Positions 15,245-22,520 of a stretch of DNA of 64,000 nt are shown piece by piece. The number at the start of each line of letters is the position of its first letter. The stretch's first letter is position 1. This stretch comes from DATAUD01 sp036501665. GTDB lineage: Bacteria > Verrucomicrobiota > Verrucomicrobiia > Limisphaerales > Palsa-1400. The notes under the pieces are model-generated. The model was given only the letters and a program-made list of their open reading frames with translations. It was not told the DNA's origin and did not search any database. A program made the translations under genes and the position numbers. The DNA lies in contig DASXZW010000060.1 of the NCBI GenBank assembly GCA_036501665.1, positions 1 to 64,000 of the forward strand, read 5' to 3'.

Positions 15245-16684
15245 ATGAAAAACATCACACGTCGCTCATTTCTCAAAAAATCGGCTCTTGGCGCGGGCCT
15301 TGTAGGTTTGTCACCGCGCTCCTGGGCGCGCGTCCCCGGCGCGAATGATAATATCCGCATCGCTGTCGTCGGTTTTAACGGACGCGGCGGAGAACACATC
15401 CACGAATGGGAAAAAATCAAAGGCGTGAACCTCGTCGGTCTGTGCGACGTTGACTCATTCATTTTGGACAAAGGCGTCGCAGCCGCCAAGGACAAGGGCC
15501 ACGACGTTCAAGGCTACACTGATATTCGCAAGCTGCTGGCCAATAATGATATTGACGCAATTTCCATCGCCACCCCAAACCACTGGCACGCCACCGCGAT
15601 GGTCTGGGCTGTCCAGGCGGGCAAGGACGTTTATGTGGAAAAGCCGATTTCTCACAACGTCAAAGAAGGCGAGCAAATGGTTCAGGCCGCGAAGCAGTAT
15701 AACAGGATTGTCCAGGTCGGCACCCAATCACGCTCCAGCGGCGCGCTCCAGGAAGTTGTGGAATGGGTCCAGGCTGGGAACCTCGGAAAAATCCTCGTCT
15801 CCCGCGCTCTCTGCTACAAACCACGCGCGAGCATCGGTAAAACCACAGGCCCGCAGCCGGTCCCTAAAACGGTCGATTACGATTTATGGCTTGGCCCCGC
15901 GCCAATGGCCCCGCCGCGCCGCAAACGATTTCACTACGACTGGCATTGGTTCTGGGATTACGGGGCAGGCGATATTGGCAATCAAGGCATCCACGAAATG
16001 GACGTTGCCCGGTGGTTCCTTGGCGAGCAGCAACTTTCCCCCGCCGTGCTGACAATCGGCGGTCGCCTCGGTTACGAAGACGATGCGCAAACGCCCAACA
16101 CCCTCGTCATGTTTCACGATTACGAAAAGGCGCCCCTCGTCATGGAAGTTCGCGGGTTGCCCGAAAAAACCGGTTCCAACAAAATGGACAATTACAAAGG
16201 CGGCACCATCGGAATCGTCGTCGAATGCGAAGGCGGATACGTCCTCGTGCCCAGTTACGAAGAATACAAAGTTATTGACAAAGACGGCAAAGAAATCAAA
16301 CACGGCAAGGCTTACTCCGACCACTTCGAGAATTTCATCCAGGCCGTCCGCAGCCGGAACGAAAAGGAGTTGCGCGCGCCGATTTTTGGCGGCCATCTTT
16401 CAACCGCGCTCTGCCACACCGGAAATATTTCCTATCGTCTTGGTCACAAACAATCGCCTGACGCCATCCGCGAGCAAATCAAGAGCGACCCCGGGGCGTT
16501 GGCGACTTTTCAGCGCATGGCCGAGCACCTTGCCGCGAACGACGTTGATCTGGAGAAAACCCCCGCGACGTTCGGCGTCCCGTTGCGAATGGACCAGGCC
16601 ACAAGCAAATTCATCGACAATAGCGAGGCGAATGAGCTCCTGAAGCGCGACCCACGCGAGCCGTACGTCATCAAACTTACGTAA
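15245..16684 (+). CDS. Gfo/Idh/MocA-family oxidoreductase with Tat signal
   Basis: The protein is 479 aa. The N-terminal TRRSFLKKSALGAGLVGLSP is a twin-arginine signal, so it is exported folded with cofactor. The Rossmann region is IRIAVVGFNGRGGEHIHEWE (GFNGRG at 43-48), and VEKPISHN holds the conserved EKP (132-134), whose Lys acts in catalysis in this family. The substrate-binding half has FHYDWHWFWDYGAGDIGNQG and HEMDVARW, typical of the large exported branch. The substrate is probably a sugar or glycoside. It is cotranscribed with the DUF6807 gene and overlaps the convergent ABC gene by 8 bp. Confidence 0.92.
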   Translation: MKNITRRSFLKKSALGAGLVGLSPRSWARVPGANDNIRIAVVGFNGRGGEHIHEWEKIKGVNLVGLCDVDSFILDKGVAAAKDKGHDVQGYTDIRKLLANNDIDAISIATPNHWHATAMVWAVQAGKDVYVEKPISHNVKEGEQMVQAAKQYNRIVQVGTQSRSSGALQEVVEWVQAGNLGKILVSRALCYKPRASIGKTTGPQPVPKTVDYDLWLGPAPMAPPRRKRFHYDWHWFWDYGAGDIGNQGIHEMDVARWFLGEQQLSPAVLTIGGRLGYEDDAQTPNTLVMFHDYEKAPLVMEVRGLPEKTGSNKMDNYKGGTIGIVVECEGGYVLVPSYEEYKVIDKDGKEIKHGKAYSDHFENFIQAVRSRNEKELRAPIFGGHLSTALCHTGNISYRLGHKQSPDAIREQIKSDPGALATFQRMAEHLAANDVDLEKTPATFGVPLRMDQATSKFIDNSEANELLKRDPREPYVIKLT

Positions 16685-17501
16685 TCGCGCGACGATTCGA
16701 CCCCGCTGAAACCGACCGGTTAAAATCGAGCCGGTATCGTCCGCGTTGACGTCGTAATTTCCCTTTCGCCCCGAACGCGAGCGAAAGGGATTCCGATTTC
16801 AGCGTCTTCTTCAAACTTCCAGTCGCGAGGACTCGGCCGCTTTTCAAAATCATCGCGTGCGAAAACACCGGCACGATTTCCTCGACATGATGAGTCACGA
16901 GCACAAGGGCGGGCGCGCGGCGCCCTTGACCGAGCCTTTGAAGAAATTGCAAAAAATGCTCCCGCGCCGCTGGGTCCAGCCCGGCGCAAGGCTCATCGAG
17001 AATTAAAATTCGCGGATTCGCCATCAACGCTCGCCCAATTAGCACCCGTTGCCTTTCCCCTTGCGACAAAAAAAGCCATTGCCGTTTTTCCAAAGCCTCG
17101 CACTCGATGCTCCTCAAAATCTGCAACCCGCGCCGTCGTTCCGCCACGGTCATCTTCCCCCAAAAATCAATCATCGCCGATTTCCCGCTCACCACGGTTT
17201 CCAGCGCCGGCTCGTCATTGGGAATCCGTTGTCGGATGGCCGAACTGACCATTCCAATGCGCTTGCGCAGCTCCCGCCAATCCGTTCTGCCGTAACGTTC
17301 TGATAAAACCTCCACTTCGCCGGCGGTTGGCGTGAGATAGCCCGTCAATGCGCTGAGCAGGGAAGTTTTGCCAGAACCGTTCGCGCCGAGGATGACCCAA
17401 TGTTCGCCGCGTCTGACACTCCAGGAAACGTTGTCGAGGATCAGCACCGTTCCCCGCCTGACCGTCAGGCCCAAAATCGCGAGAATCTGTTCGCTATTCA
17501 A
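16677..17501 (-). CDS. ABC transporter ATP-binding protein
   Basis: The protein is 274 aa with one nucleotide-binding domain. It has Walker A GANGSGKTS (39-47), signature LSQGE (145-149), Walker B RILILDEP (164-171) and the H-loop His in LVTHHVEE (204). The sequence is closest in style to YlmA/ModF-like single-domain ATPases with a molybdate- or metal-type signature. No permease or binding-protein gene is adjacent; a small membrane-protein gene overlaps its start by 8 bp. Whether it serves the three distant ABC-2 permeases at 22.5-27.3 kb is only a guess. Confidence 0.88.
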   Translation of the reverse strand: MNSEQILAILGLTVRRGTVLILDNVSWSVRRGEHWVILGANGSGKTSLLSALTGYLTPTAGEVEVLSERYGRTDWRELRKRIGMVSSAIRQRIPNDEPALETVVSGKSAMIDFWGKMTVAERRRGLQILRSIECEALEKRQWLFLSQGERQRVLIGRALMANPRILILDEPCAGLDPAAREHFLQFLQRLGQGRRAPALVLVTHHVEEIVPVFSHAMILKSGRVLATGSLKKTLKSESLSLAFGAKGKLRRQRGRYRLDFNRSVSAGSNRRAIT

Positions 17502-17643
17502 GGAGATAGAAAATCCACGCCAGCAAGCCGCAGGTCAGACAGCCTACAATGACGCCCACAATCAAATTGCGCACGTAGCGTTTTCGCGCTCCCCGGCCCT
17601 GTCCGGGAAGCAAATAATATAGGTCTCGATGTTTCTTACTCAC
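17494..17643 (-). CDS. Small single-pass membrane protein
   Basis: The protein is 49 aa from a GTG at 17643; the open frame extends upstream, but the preceding residues look non-coding. It has a polar N-terminus (SKKHRDLYYLLPGQGRGARK) and one C-terminal membrane helix (NLIVGVIVGCLTCGLLAWIF). Its 3' end overlaps the start of the ABC ATPase gene by 8 bp, so the two are probably coupled. The positive-inside rule places the N-terminus in the cytoplasm. Function unknown. Confidence 0.6.
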   Translation of the reverse strand: MSKKHRDLYYLLPGQGRGARKRYVRNLIVGVIVGCLTCGLLAWIFYLLE

Positions 17644-17732
17644 TGAGCGACAGTTGAATGATCTTGCGTTACAGCCACTTAATTTGTCAACTCCTCGCGG
17701 CGCATTTTTACGGGGCAAACACGCTTTAATAA

Positions 17733-18629
17733 GTGAAAAACAGGGCCAATATTTTGCTATTGACTGGTAGGGACGGCTCGCCGAGCCGTCCGCGGACGCC
17801 TCGGCGAGGCGCCCCTGCCTCGAAGTTTAAATGCTGTTGTCTATTAGTATTTGCAGCAGCATTTCTGGCATCGGCCCAAACGCAACCCCTGTCCCAAAAC
17901 GCGGGTCTGGTTCGACAAGTGTTGATGGTGTCTCAACAAATGGTCGTGGTCTCAGCAGTCGATTGGAATTCCACAACCGGCTGGCTGCGTCGATACGAGC
18001 GAAACGGTCAAGGTTGGCAAATCAACGGCCCGGCGTTTCCAGTCGTTTTGGGAAGCAACGGACTCGCATGGGGCAGGGGATTGAATCCGATTTCGCTGCC
18101 CGGTCCTGAAAAACGAGATGGCGACGGTAAAAGTCCCGCCGGAATATTTCCGCTGACTTACGCATTCGGTTATGCTCCCCCCGATTCCGTCCGCGAGATC
18201 AAGCTGCCTTACGTCCAATGCACCTCGACAGTGGAATGCGTCGATGACACCAATTCCGCTCGTTACAACATGATCATGGACCAAAAATCCGTGACCGCGC
18301 CGGATTGGAAAAGTTCCGAAAAAATGCGGCTAAGCGATGACCGTTATCGCCTCGGCGTTTTTGTCGGGCAGAACACCGGACAGACGGTGCCTGGGGCCGG
18401 TTCATGTATTTTCCTGCACATTTGGCAAGGCTCCGAAATTCCGACTACCGGCTGCACCGCCATGAGCGACGGCGCAATGGAAAGCCTGCTCGGCTGGCTC
18501 GATCAACAGTCGCACCCGATCCTCGTGCAGCTCCCCGAATCCGAATACACCCGCTTCCAATCCGACTGGCTCCTGCCAGCGCTGGAAGTTACGAAGACGC
18601 GCGATGATGCTCTACGGCCCAGTAAATAA
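17733..18629 (+). CDS. L,D-transpeptidase (YkuD)-like secreted protein with a repeat in its 5' end
   Basis: The protein is 298 aa if it starts at the GTG at 17733. The catalytic region is HIWQGSEIPTTGCTAMSD, matching the His...(S/T)xGC pattern of YkuD L,D-transpeptidases, and KSPAGIFPLTYAFGYAPP is the upstream glycine-rich part. The real signal peptide (KCCCLLVFAAAFLASAQ) begins only about 31 residues in. The residues before it (GRDGSPSRPRTPRRGAPAS) are translated from a family B palindromic repeat at 17760-17825. No in-frame ATG lies between the repeat and the signal, so the frame apparently runs through it. L,D-transpeptidases cross-link peptidoglycan or attach lipoproteins. Confidence 0.78.
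   Translation: MKNRANILLLTGRDGSPSRPRTPRRGAPASKFKCCCLLVFAAAFLASAQTQPLSQNAGLVRQVLMVSQQMVVVSAVDWNSTTGWLRRYERNGQGWQINGPAFPVVLGSNGLAWGRGLNPISLPGPEKRDGDGKSPAGIFPLTYAFGYAPPDSVREIKLPYVQCTSTVECVDDTNSARYNMIMDQKSVTAPDWKSSEKMRLSDDRYRLGVFVGQNTGQTVPGAGSCIFLHIWQGSEIPTTGCTAMSDGAMESLLGWLDQQSHPILVQLPESEYTRFQSDWLLPALEVTKTRDDALRPSK
17760..17825. repeat. Family B palindromic repeat, double-hairpin copy
   Basis: It has two adjacent palindromes: GGACGGCTCG/CGAGCCGTCC (17771-17791) and GGACGCCTC/GAGGCGCCC (17794-17815). Both are flanked by the family's outer sequence (TTGACTGGTAGGG on the left, CCCCTGCCTCG on the right). Single-hairpin copies occur at 53087 and 54458. This copy lies inside the open frame of the L,D-transpeptidase gene. 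Confidence 0.8.
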
Positions 18630-18707
18630 GCGGCGACTATGGCGAGGGATGAATTGCCTCGCGTACTGGATCGGGTGTCACCTATTTTCTCAGTCATTTC
18701 CCTGGAT

Positions 18708-19598
18708 CTATAGTTTCTCACGATGCGGCAGATGGTCTCGATTCCAACGCGCCAAAGCCGTATCATTGGCGTCTTCAAACAGAGATTTCAGCGTCGGCGA
18801 TTCGACATGGCCATCGCAAAACACGACGTTGGCTTTGCCTTGATGACGGGCGTACGATCTTTTGGAACTTCCTAGAAAATCCTCTGCATCATCAGTTCGG
18901 TATAATACCCTGACACCGTCGCGGATGATGCCCTTGCCGCCAATAAACCCGTCACCAATCGCCATCATCTCGCTTGGGCTGACAACTTCGGATTCCCGTA
19001 TAGGCGGCGCTGTTACCCGCGAGATGCCTCCCATGTAATGCCCGCCAAGTCCGAGTGAATTGGTATCCCCATTCTTGCTCATTCCACACCAATTGTAGCC
19101 GTAGCAGATGTATAAATAACCGTTCGTCGGCCAGTTGGATGGCTTGCTTGCCGCCGGGCAATTCCAAACGCCCTGCCCAGCCCATTTATTGAACGAAATT
19201 CGTTTTGCTGGGTTCCCAGGAATCGAAAGTTCTGTGTATTGCAAAGCAGGCATCCACATCATCATGTGTTCAAGGTAGCCTCCGTTGTAATAATCAGGAT
19301 TTACGCGCAAAGGATAAACGCTCTTGTCGGTTACAAATTCCTGCAAAGCGAGTCCGAGTTGACGGAGATTATTCGCGCATTGAATTCGTAATGCCCTTGC
19401 TTTTGCCTGAGATAGTCCCATAAGCAGCAACGCCGCCAGAACTGCGATAATCGCTACGGTCACCAGCAGTTCGATCAAGGTAAATCCGAACTTTGTGTCC
19501 GTCCGAATGACCTTGTCGAGAGGCGATGGAGTCAAATTGCGGCGCTCATCCCAATCCCGGATTTTGTTCCTCTGGTGATCTGATTGGCTAATAGCCAT
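18708..19598 (-). CDS. Pseudopilin-like protein (prepilin N-terminus, DGH motif)
   Basis: The protein is 296 aa from the ATG at 19598; upstream ATGs at 19625 and 19619 would overlap the duplicated nadA tail. An unusually long leader (about 37 residues) precedes FGFTLIELLVTVAIIAVLAA, the type III prepilin signal. The C-terminus carries VVFCDGHVESPTLKSLF with the DGH motif. The middle (WAGQGVWNCPAASKP, YGYNWCGMSKNG) has cysteines typical of the family. It is the second member of this family in the window. Function unknown; it is processed by prepilin peptidase if the leader is recognised. Confidence 0.82.
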   Translation of the reverse strand: MAISQSDHQRNKIRDWDERRNLTPSPLDKVIRTDTKFGFTLIELLVTVAIIAVLAALLLMGLSQAKARALRIQCANNLRQLGLALQEFVTDKSVYPLRVNPDYYNGGYLEHMMMWMPALQYTELSIPGNPAKRISFNKWAGQGVWNCPAASKPSNWPTNGYLYICYGYNWCGMSKNGDTNSLGLGGHYMGGISRVTAPPIRESEVVSPSEMMAIGDGFIGGKGIIRDGVRVLYRTDDAEDFLGSSKRSYARHQGKANVVFCDGHVESPTLKSLFEDANDTALARWNRDHLPHREKL

Positions 19599-19621
19599 AT
19601 GCAATTCAAAACGTCGCATAA

Positions 19622-19690
19622 TCATCCCGCATTCGCCAGCGGTTGCGCGGAAATGCTCAACATCTGCTCAATCGGTGCGCCCCCTGTTTC
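19622..19690 (-). pseudogene. Duplicated 3' tail of nadA
   Basis: On the minus strand this reads APIEQMLSISAQPLANAG followed by a TGA. The intact nadA gene 664 bp away ends APIERMLSISAQPLANAG. The DNA match runs from 19626 to about 19687 against 20290 to about 20353, with two substitutions in the first 55 bases and a small indel towards the far end. The fragment has no upstream nadA sequence. The segment between the two copies holds a toxin-antitoxin pair. Confidence 0.85.
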
Positions 19691-19703
19691 GATTTCAGTA
19701 AAT

Positions 19704-19997
19704 TTATAACCGTTTTCGCCCGTATGCGGGGTGTCGTCGCTGGTGTTTAACAATTGTAATCCGAATTCGGTCGTTTTGAATCTGTCGAAAATAAATTACA
19801 TACGGAAATCGAAGCATGAGAGCCCGGTGAAGCTCTCCTGATATCGTCATCCAGCGAATTGGAGCAGCCGCAATTTGGAGTGTCTGACGCTCGAACTCAT
19901 CAACAAATCGGCCACCAAGACCTGGCACCTTCTCGTTGTACCAATCGCGAATGTCTTTAAGTTCGCGCTGCACAGTAGGGTGGTATTCGATGGTCAT
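19704..19997 (-). CDS. RelE/ParE-family toxin
   Basis: The protein is 97 aa. YHPTVQRELKDIRDWYNEKV, then FVDEFERQTLQIAAAPIRWM and RALMLRFPYVIYFRQIQNDR followed by KHQRRHPAYGRKRL, is the RelE/ParE fold pattern. FPYVIYF and the late RHP-Y-RK region are typical of ParE-like members. Such toxins cleave mRNA on the ribosome or poison gyrase, and which applies cannot be told from sequence. Its ATG overlaps the stop of the antitoxin gene (ATGA, 19994-19997). The pair lies between two copies of the nadA 3' end. Confidence 0.88.
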   Translation of the reverse strand: MTIEYHPTVQRELKDIRDWYNEKVPGLGGRFVDEFERQTLQIAAAPIRWMTISGELHRALMLRFPYVIYFRQIQNDRIRITIVKHQRRHPAYGRKRL

Positions 19998-20218
19998 CGC
20001 CGAAGGCGGGACATCAATTCATCGTGTGCAATTGGTTGAACATGGCCTGATTCGATCTCACGATCTCGCTGCAAAGCCAGCATTGCGACAGCGGCGTCAT
20101 CAGAAGGCGTCCCCGCAACGATTGGATTATCCAGGCTTTCCCAAAGCGACTCGGCGAGAAGCGCTCTTTCTTTTGTCGGAAGACGCAAAGCTTCGGAAGC
20201 AATTTGGTCAACGCTCAT
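19994..20218 (-). CDS. Addiction-module antitoxin (TIGR02574-type)
   Basis: The protein is 74 aa from the ATG at 20218. MSVDQIASEALRLPTKERAL followed by LAESLWESLDNP is the classic pattern of putative addiction module components that accompany RelE/ParE toxins. The C-terminal part ends DELMSRLRR. These short antitoxins usually lack an obvious DNA-binding domain. It precedes and overlaps the toxin gene, the usual antitoxin-first order. Confidence 0.88.
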   Translation of the reverse strand: MSVDQIASEALRLPTKERALLAESLWESLDNPIVAGTPSDDAAVAMLALQRDREIESGHVQPIAHDELMSRLRR

Positions 20219-20285
20219 ACAAAAGCATCGTCGCACGGAATACAGCGTGGTTCAAACCCAAACGAATAGGAATCATGTCGCCAAA

Positions 20286-21305
20286 TTACCCCGCATTCGC
20301 CAGCGGTTGCGCGGAAATGCTCAACATCCGCTCAATCGGCGCGCGCGCCCTGTCAATTATTTCCCGGCTCAATTCCACGCGCGGATTAAGGTTCACCATG
20401 CAATCATGGAGTTTTTCCAGCGTATTCATTTTCATGAACTTGCATTCATTGCACCGGCAATTCTCCACCGGCACCGGAATGAACCGTTTTCCCGGGCACT
20501 CCTTGCGCAACCGATGAATCATTCCCGCTTCCGTCGCAATCAGAATCGCCTTGGCCGGAGACTTCTTGCAAAAATCGACCATCTTCTCGGTCGAACAAAT
20601 TTCGTCGGCGAGCATCCGCACCGCCCGCGTGCATTCCGGGTGGGCGACCAGCGGAGCATCGGGAAATTCACGCCGAATTCGCGTCACTCCCGCGTGCGTG
20701 AACTCGACGTGCGCGTAACAATTCCCCTGCCACAACGTCATTTTTCGTTTGGTCTGCTCCATCACCCACGATCCCAAATTCTCGTCCGGCACGAACAATA
20801 AATCGCGGTCCTTCGGCGATGCATTGACAATCTTGACCGCGTTGCCGCTGGTGCAAATGACATCGCTCAACGCCTTCACCTCCGCGCTGCAATTAATATA
20901 AGTGACAGTGTAAAAATTCGGGTTCGTCGCCTGCAACGCTTTCAGCTTCGGCGCGGGACAACTTTGCTCCAGCGAACAGCCAGCGTCCTTGTCAGGAAGA
21001 ATAACGATTTTGTCCGGGTTAAGGATTTTGGCCGTTTCCGCCATGAAATGAACCCCGCAAAAAACAATGACGTCCGCCGAAGTCTTTGCCGCCTGTTGAG
21101 ACAATCCGAGAGAATCGCCGACGTAGTCCGCAATATCCTGAATTTCAGGCACCTGATAATTGTGCGCGAGGATGACAGCGTTCAGTTTTCGCTTTAACGC
21201 TTGAATATCGCGGGAAAGAGCGTCCAGCCGCGCCGGAGGAAGCGGCACTCTCGTGACGAAATCCGCGTCCCGTGTTGTTTGACTCGCATCGGCAATGTCG
21301 ATCAT
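20286..21305 (-). CDS. nadA: Quinolinate synthase NadA
   Basis: The protein is 339 aa from the ATG at 21305. It condenses iminoaspartate with dihydroxyacetone phosphate to quinolinate in NAD synthesis, using a 4Fe-4S cluster. The three cluster cysteines are visible: C110 (DKDAGCSLEQ), C225 (AHPECTRAV) and C285 or C288 (NCRCNECKFMKM). LNAVILAHNYQVPEIQDIAD and GDSLGLSQQAA are standard family blocks. It is divergent from the BtuF-like gene. The last 18 codons are duplicated 664 bp downstream beyond the TA pair. No nadB or nadC gene is adjacent. Confidence 0.96.
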   Translation of the reverse strand: MIDIADASQTTRDADFVTRVPLPPARLDALSRDIQALKRKLNAVILAHNYQVPEIQDIADYVGDSLGLSQQAAKTSADVIVFCGVHFMAETAKILNPDKIVILPDKDAGCSLEQSCPAPKLKALQATNPNFYTVTYINCSAEVKALSDVICTSGNAVKIVNASPKDRDLLFVPDENLGSWVMEQTKRKMTLWQGNCYAHVEFTHAGVTRIRREFPDAPLVAHPECTRAVRMLADEICSTEKMVDFCKKSPAKAILIATEAGMIHRLRKECPGKRFIPVPVENCRCNECKFMKMNTLEKLHDCMVNLNPRVELSREIIDRARAPIERMLSISAQPLANAG

Positions 21306-21398
21306 ATCCCAGTGTAAACAGAGACATGCCCGCAATCAACTCCGCGACTTAAAATGCCTTGTTGCAATTTGGGCGACCAGTTATGACGTTAGGTATCA

Positions 21399-22307
21399 AT
21401 GAGCCAAAAGAGGATCGTATCGCTCCTGCCCAGTTGCACCGAGATCGTGTGCGGTCTCGGATGCGCCGACCAATTGGTCGGACGCTCGCACGAATGCGAT
21501 TTCCCACAGGAAATTCAATCGCTTCCGGTTTGCACATTCGCGCGCATTGATTCCACGGCTCCAAGCGCCGAAATCGACGGCCAAATCAAATCACTGCTCC
21601 AGCGCGCCCTTTCCATTTATGAAGTCGATGCGGCTCACATTGAGCAATTGCGTCCTGACCTGATCCTGACCCAGGATCAGTGCGAAGTCTGCGCGGTCAG
21701 CCTCGCCGACCTCCGCAAGGCGTTGCCGAATTCGCCCGAAATTCTTTCCGTTTCACCGATGCGCCTCGCTGATATTTGGAAGGATATTCAAACCATCGCC
21801 GACGCAATCGGTGTGGGCGACCATGGTCGCGAGTGGATCAGTCAATTGAAGCATCGCGTCGTCGATGTCATCCAAAAAACCTGCATGATCAAGAAACGCC
21901 CGACCGTCGCATGCATCGAATGGCTCGATCCCTTAATGGCCGCGGGTAATTGGGTCCCGGAAATGGTTGAACTTGCTGGCGGTCACGACGTTCTTGGTGT
22001 TGCCGGAAAACATTCCGCCTGGATGGACTGGCCGAAGCTCACCCAGTCAAACCCCGATATCATCGTTCTCATGCCCTGCGGATTCGATTTGGACCGAACC
22101 CGCCACGAATCCCAATCCCTTGCAAAACACCCTGGCTGGCATAAGCTTCCCGCTGTCAAATCGAACAATATCTTTGCAGTTGACGGAAACCATTACTTCA
22201 ACCGCCCCGGCCCGCGCGTTGTGGAGTCCATCGAAATCCTCGCCGAAATCCTCCAGCCCAAGCTTTTCTCCTTCGGCCACGAAGGCCGCGCTTGGTCACA
22301 CCTGTAG
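21399..22307 (+). CDS. BtuF-like cobalamin/corrinoid-binding protein without signal peptide
   Basis: The protein is 302 aa. RIVSLLPSCTEIVCGLGCAD, then LVGRSHECDFP, DLILTQDQCEVCAVSL and VAGKHSAWMDWPKLTQSNPD match the BtuF/FecB-type helical-backbone substrate-binding family, in the branch annotated as cobalamin-binding proteins. No signal peptide or lipobox precedes the domain, so it may act in the cytoplasm, which is common for this branch and of unclear meaning. No btuC or btuD gene and no cobalamin riboswitch is seen. A family C repeat follows the stop. Confidence 0.85.
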   Translation: MSQKRIVSLLPSCTEIVCGLGCADQLVGRSHECDFPQEIQSLPVCTFARIDSTAPSAEIDGQIKSLLQRALSIYEVDAAHIEQLRPDLILTQDQCEVCAVSLADLRKALPNSPEILSVSPMRLADIWKDIQTIADAIGVGDHGREWISQLKHRVVDVIQKTCMIKKRPTVACIEWLDPLMAAGNWVPEMVELAGGHDVLGVAGKHSAWMDWPKLTQSNPDIIVLMPCGFDLDRTRHESQSLAKHPGWHKLPAVKSNNIFAVDGNHYFNRPGPRVVESIEILAEILQPKLFSFGHEGRAWSHL

Positions 22308-22309
22308 CA

Positions 22310-22401
22310 AGAGTCCCGAAGGGACGAAGTGAGAATAGCCCGGTCGCTTTAGCGCCGGGTAATAAGCAAAGGCTTTCTAAGTCCCGTAGGGATGGCTGAA
22401 A
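22310..22401. repeat. Family C palindromic repeat, copy 1
   Basis: It has three short hairpins in a row: GTCCCGAAGGGAC (22313-22325), GCCCGGTCGCTTTAGCGCCGGGT around 22338-22361, and an outer part ending AGTCCCGTAGGGATGGCTGA. The element at 58562-58651 has the same order of parts in the opposite orientation. It lies between two plus-strand genes and may act as a terminator for the BtuF-like gene. Confidence 0.75.
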
Positions 22402-22520
22402 TTTTCTGTCAATCAGACTTGCTCCGTCAATGATTGCATGAACCTCAGACCGGATTACTCAGGCGCCTTAATCCTTTCAGACTTGGAAGTTTCTCCAAAA
22501 ACCAAGACTATGCCCACTGG

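Noticed and set aside
19704..20218. The TA pair as part of a defence island or prophage.
   Set aside because: No integrase, restriction or phage gene is adjacent; only the nadA-tail duplication marks it.
20240..20290. GGTTCAAACCC near 20251 resembles a tRNA T-loop.
   Set aside because: No acceptor stem, D-loop or anticodon arm can be built around it; it lies in the promoter side of the TA pair.
21306..21398. Cobalamin riboswitch before the BtuF-like gene.
   Set aside because: Only 93 bases separate it from divergent nadA, and no B12-box sequence is present.
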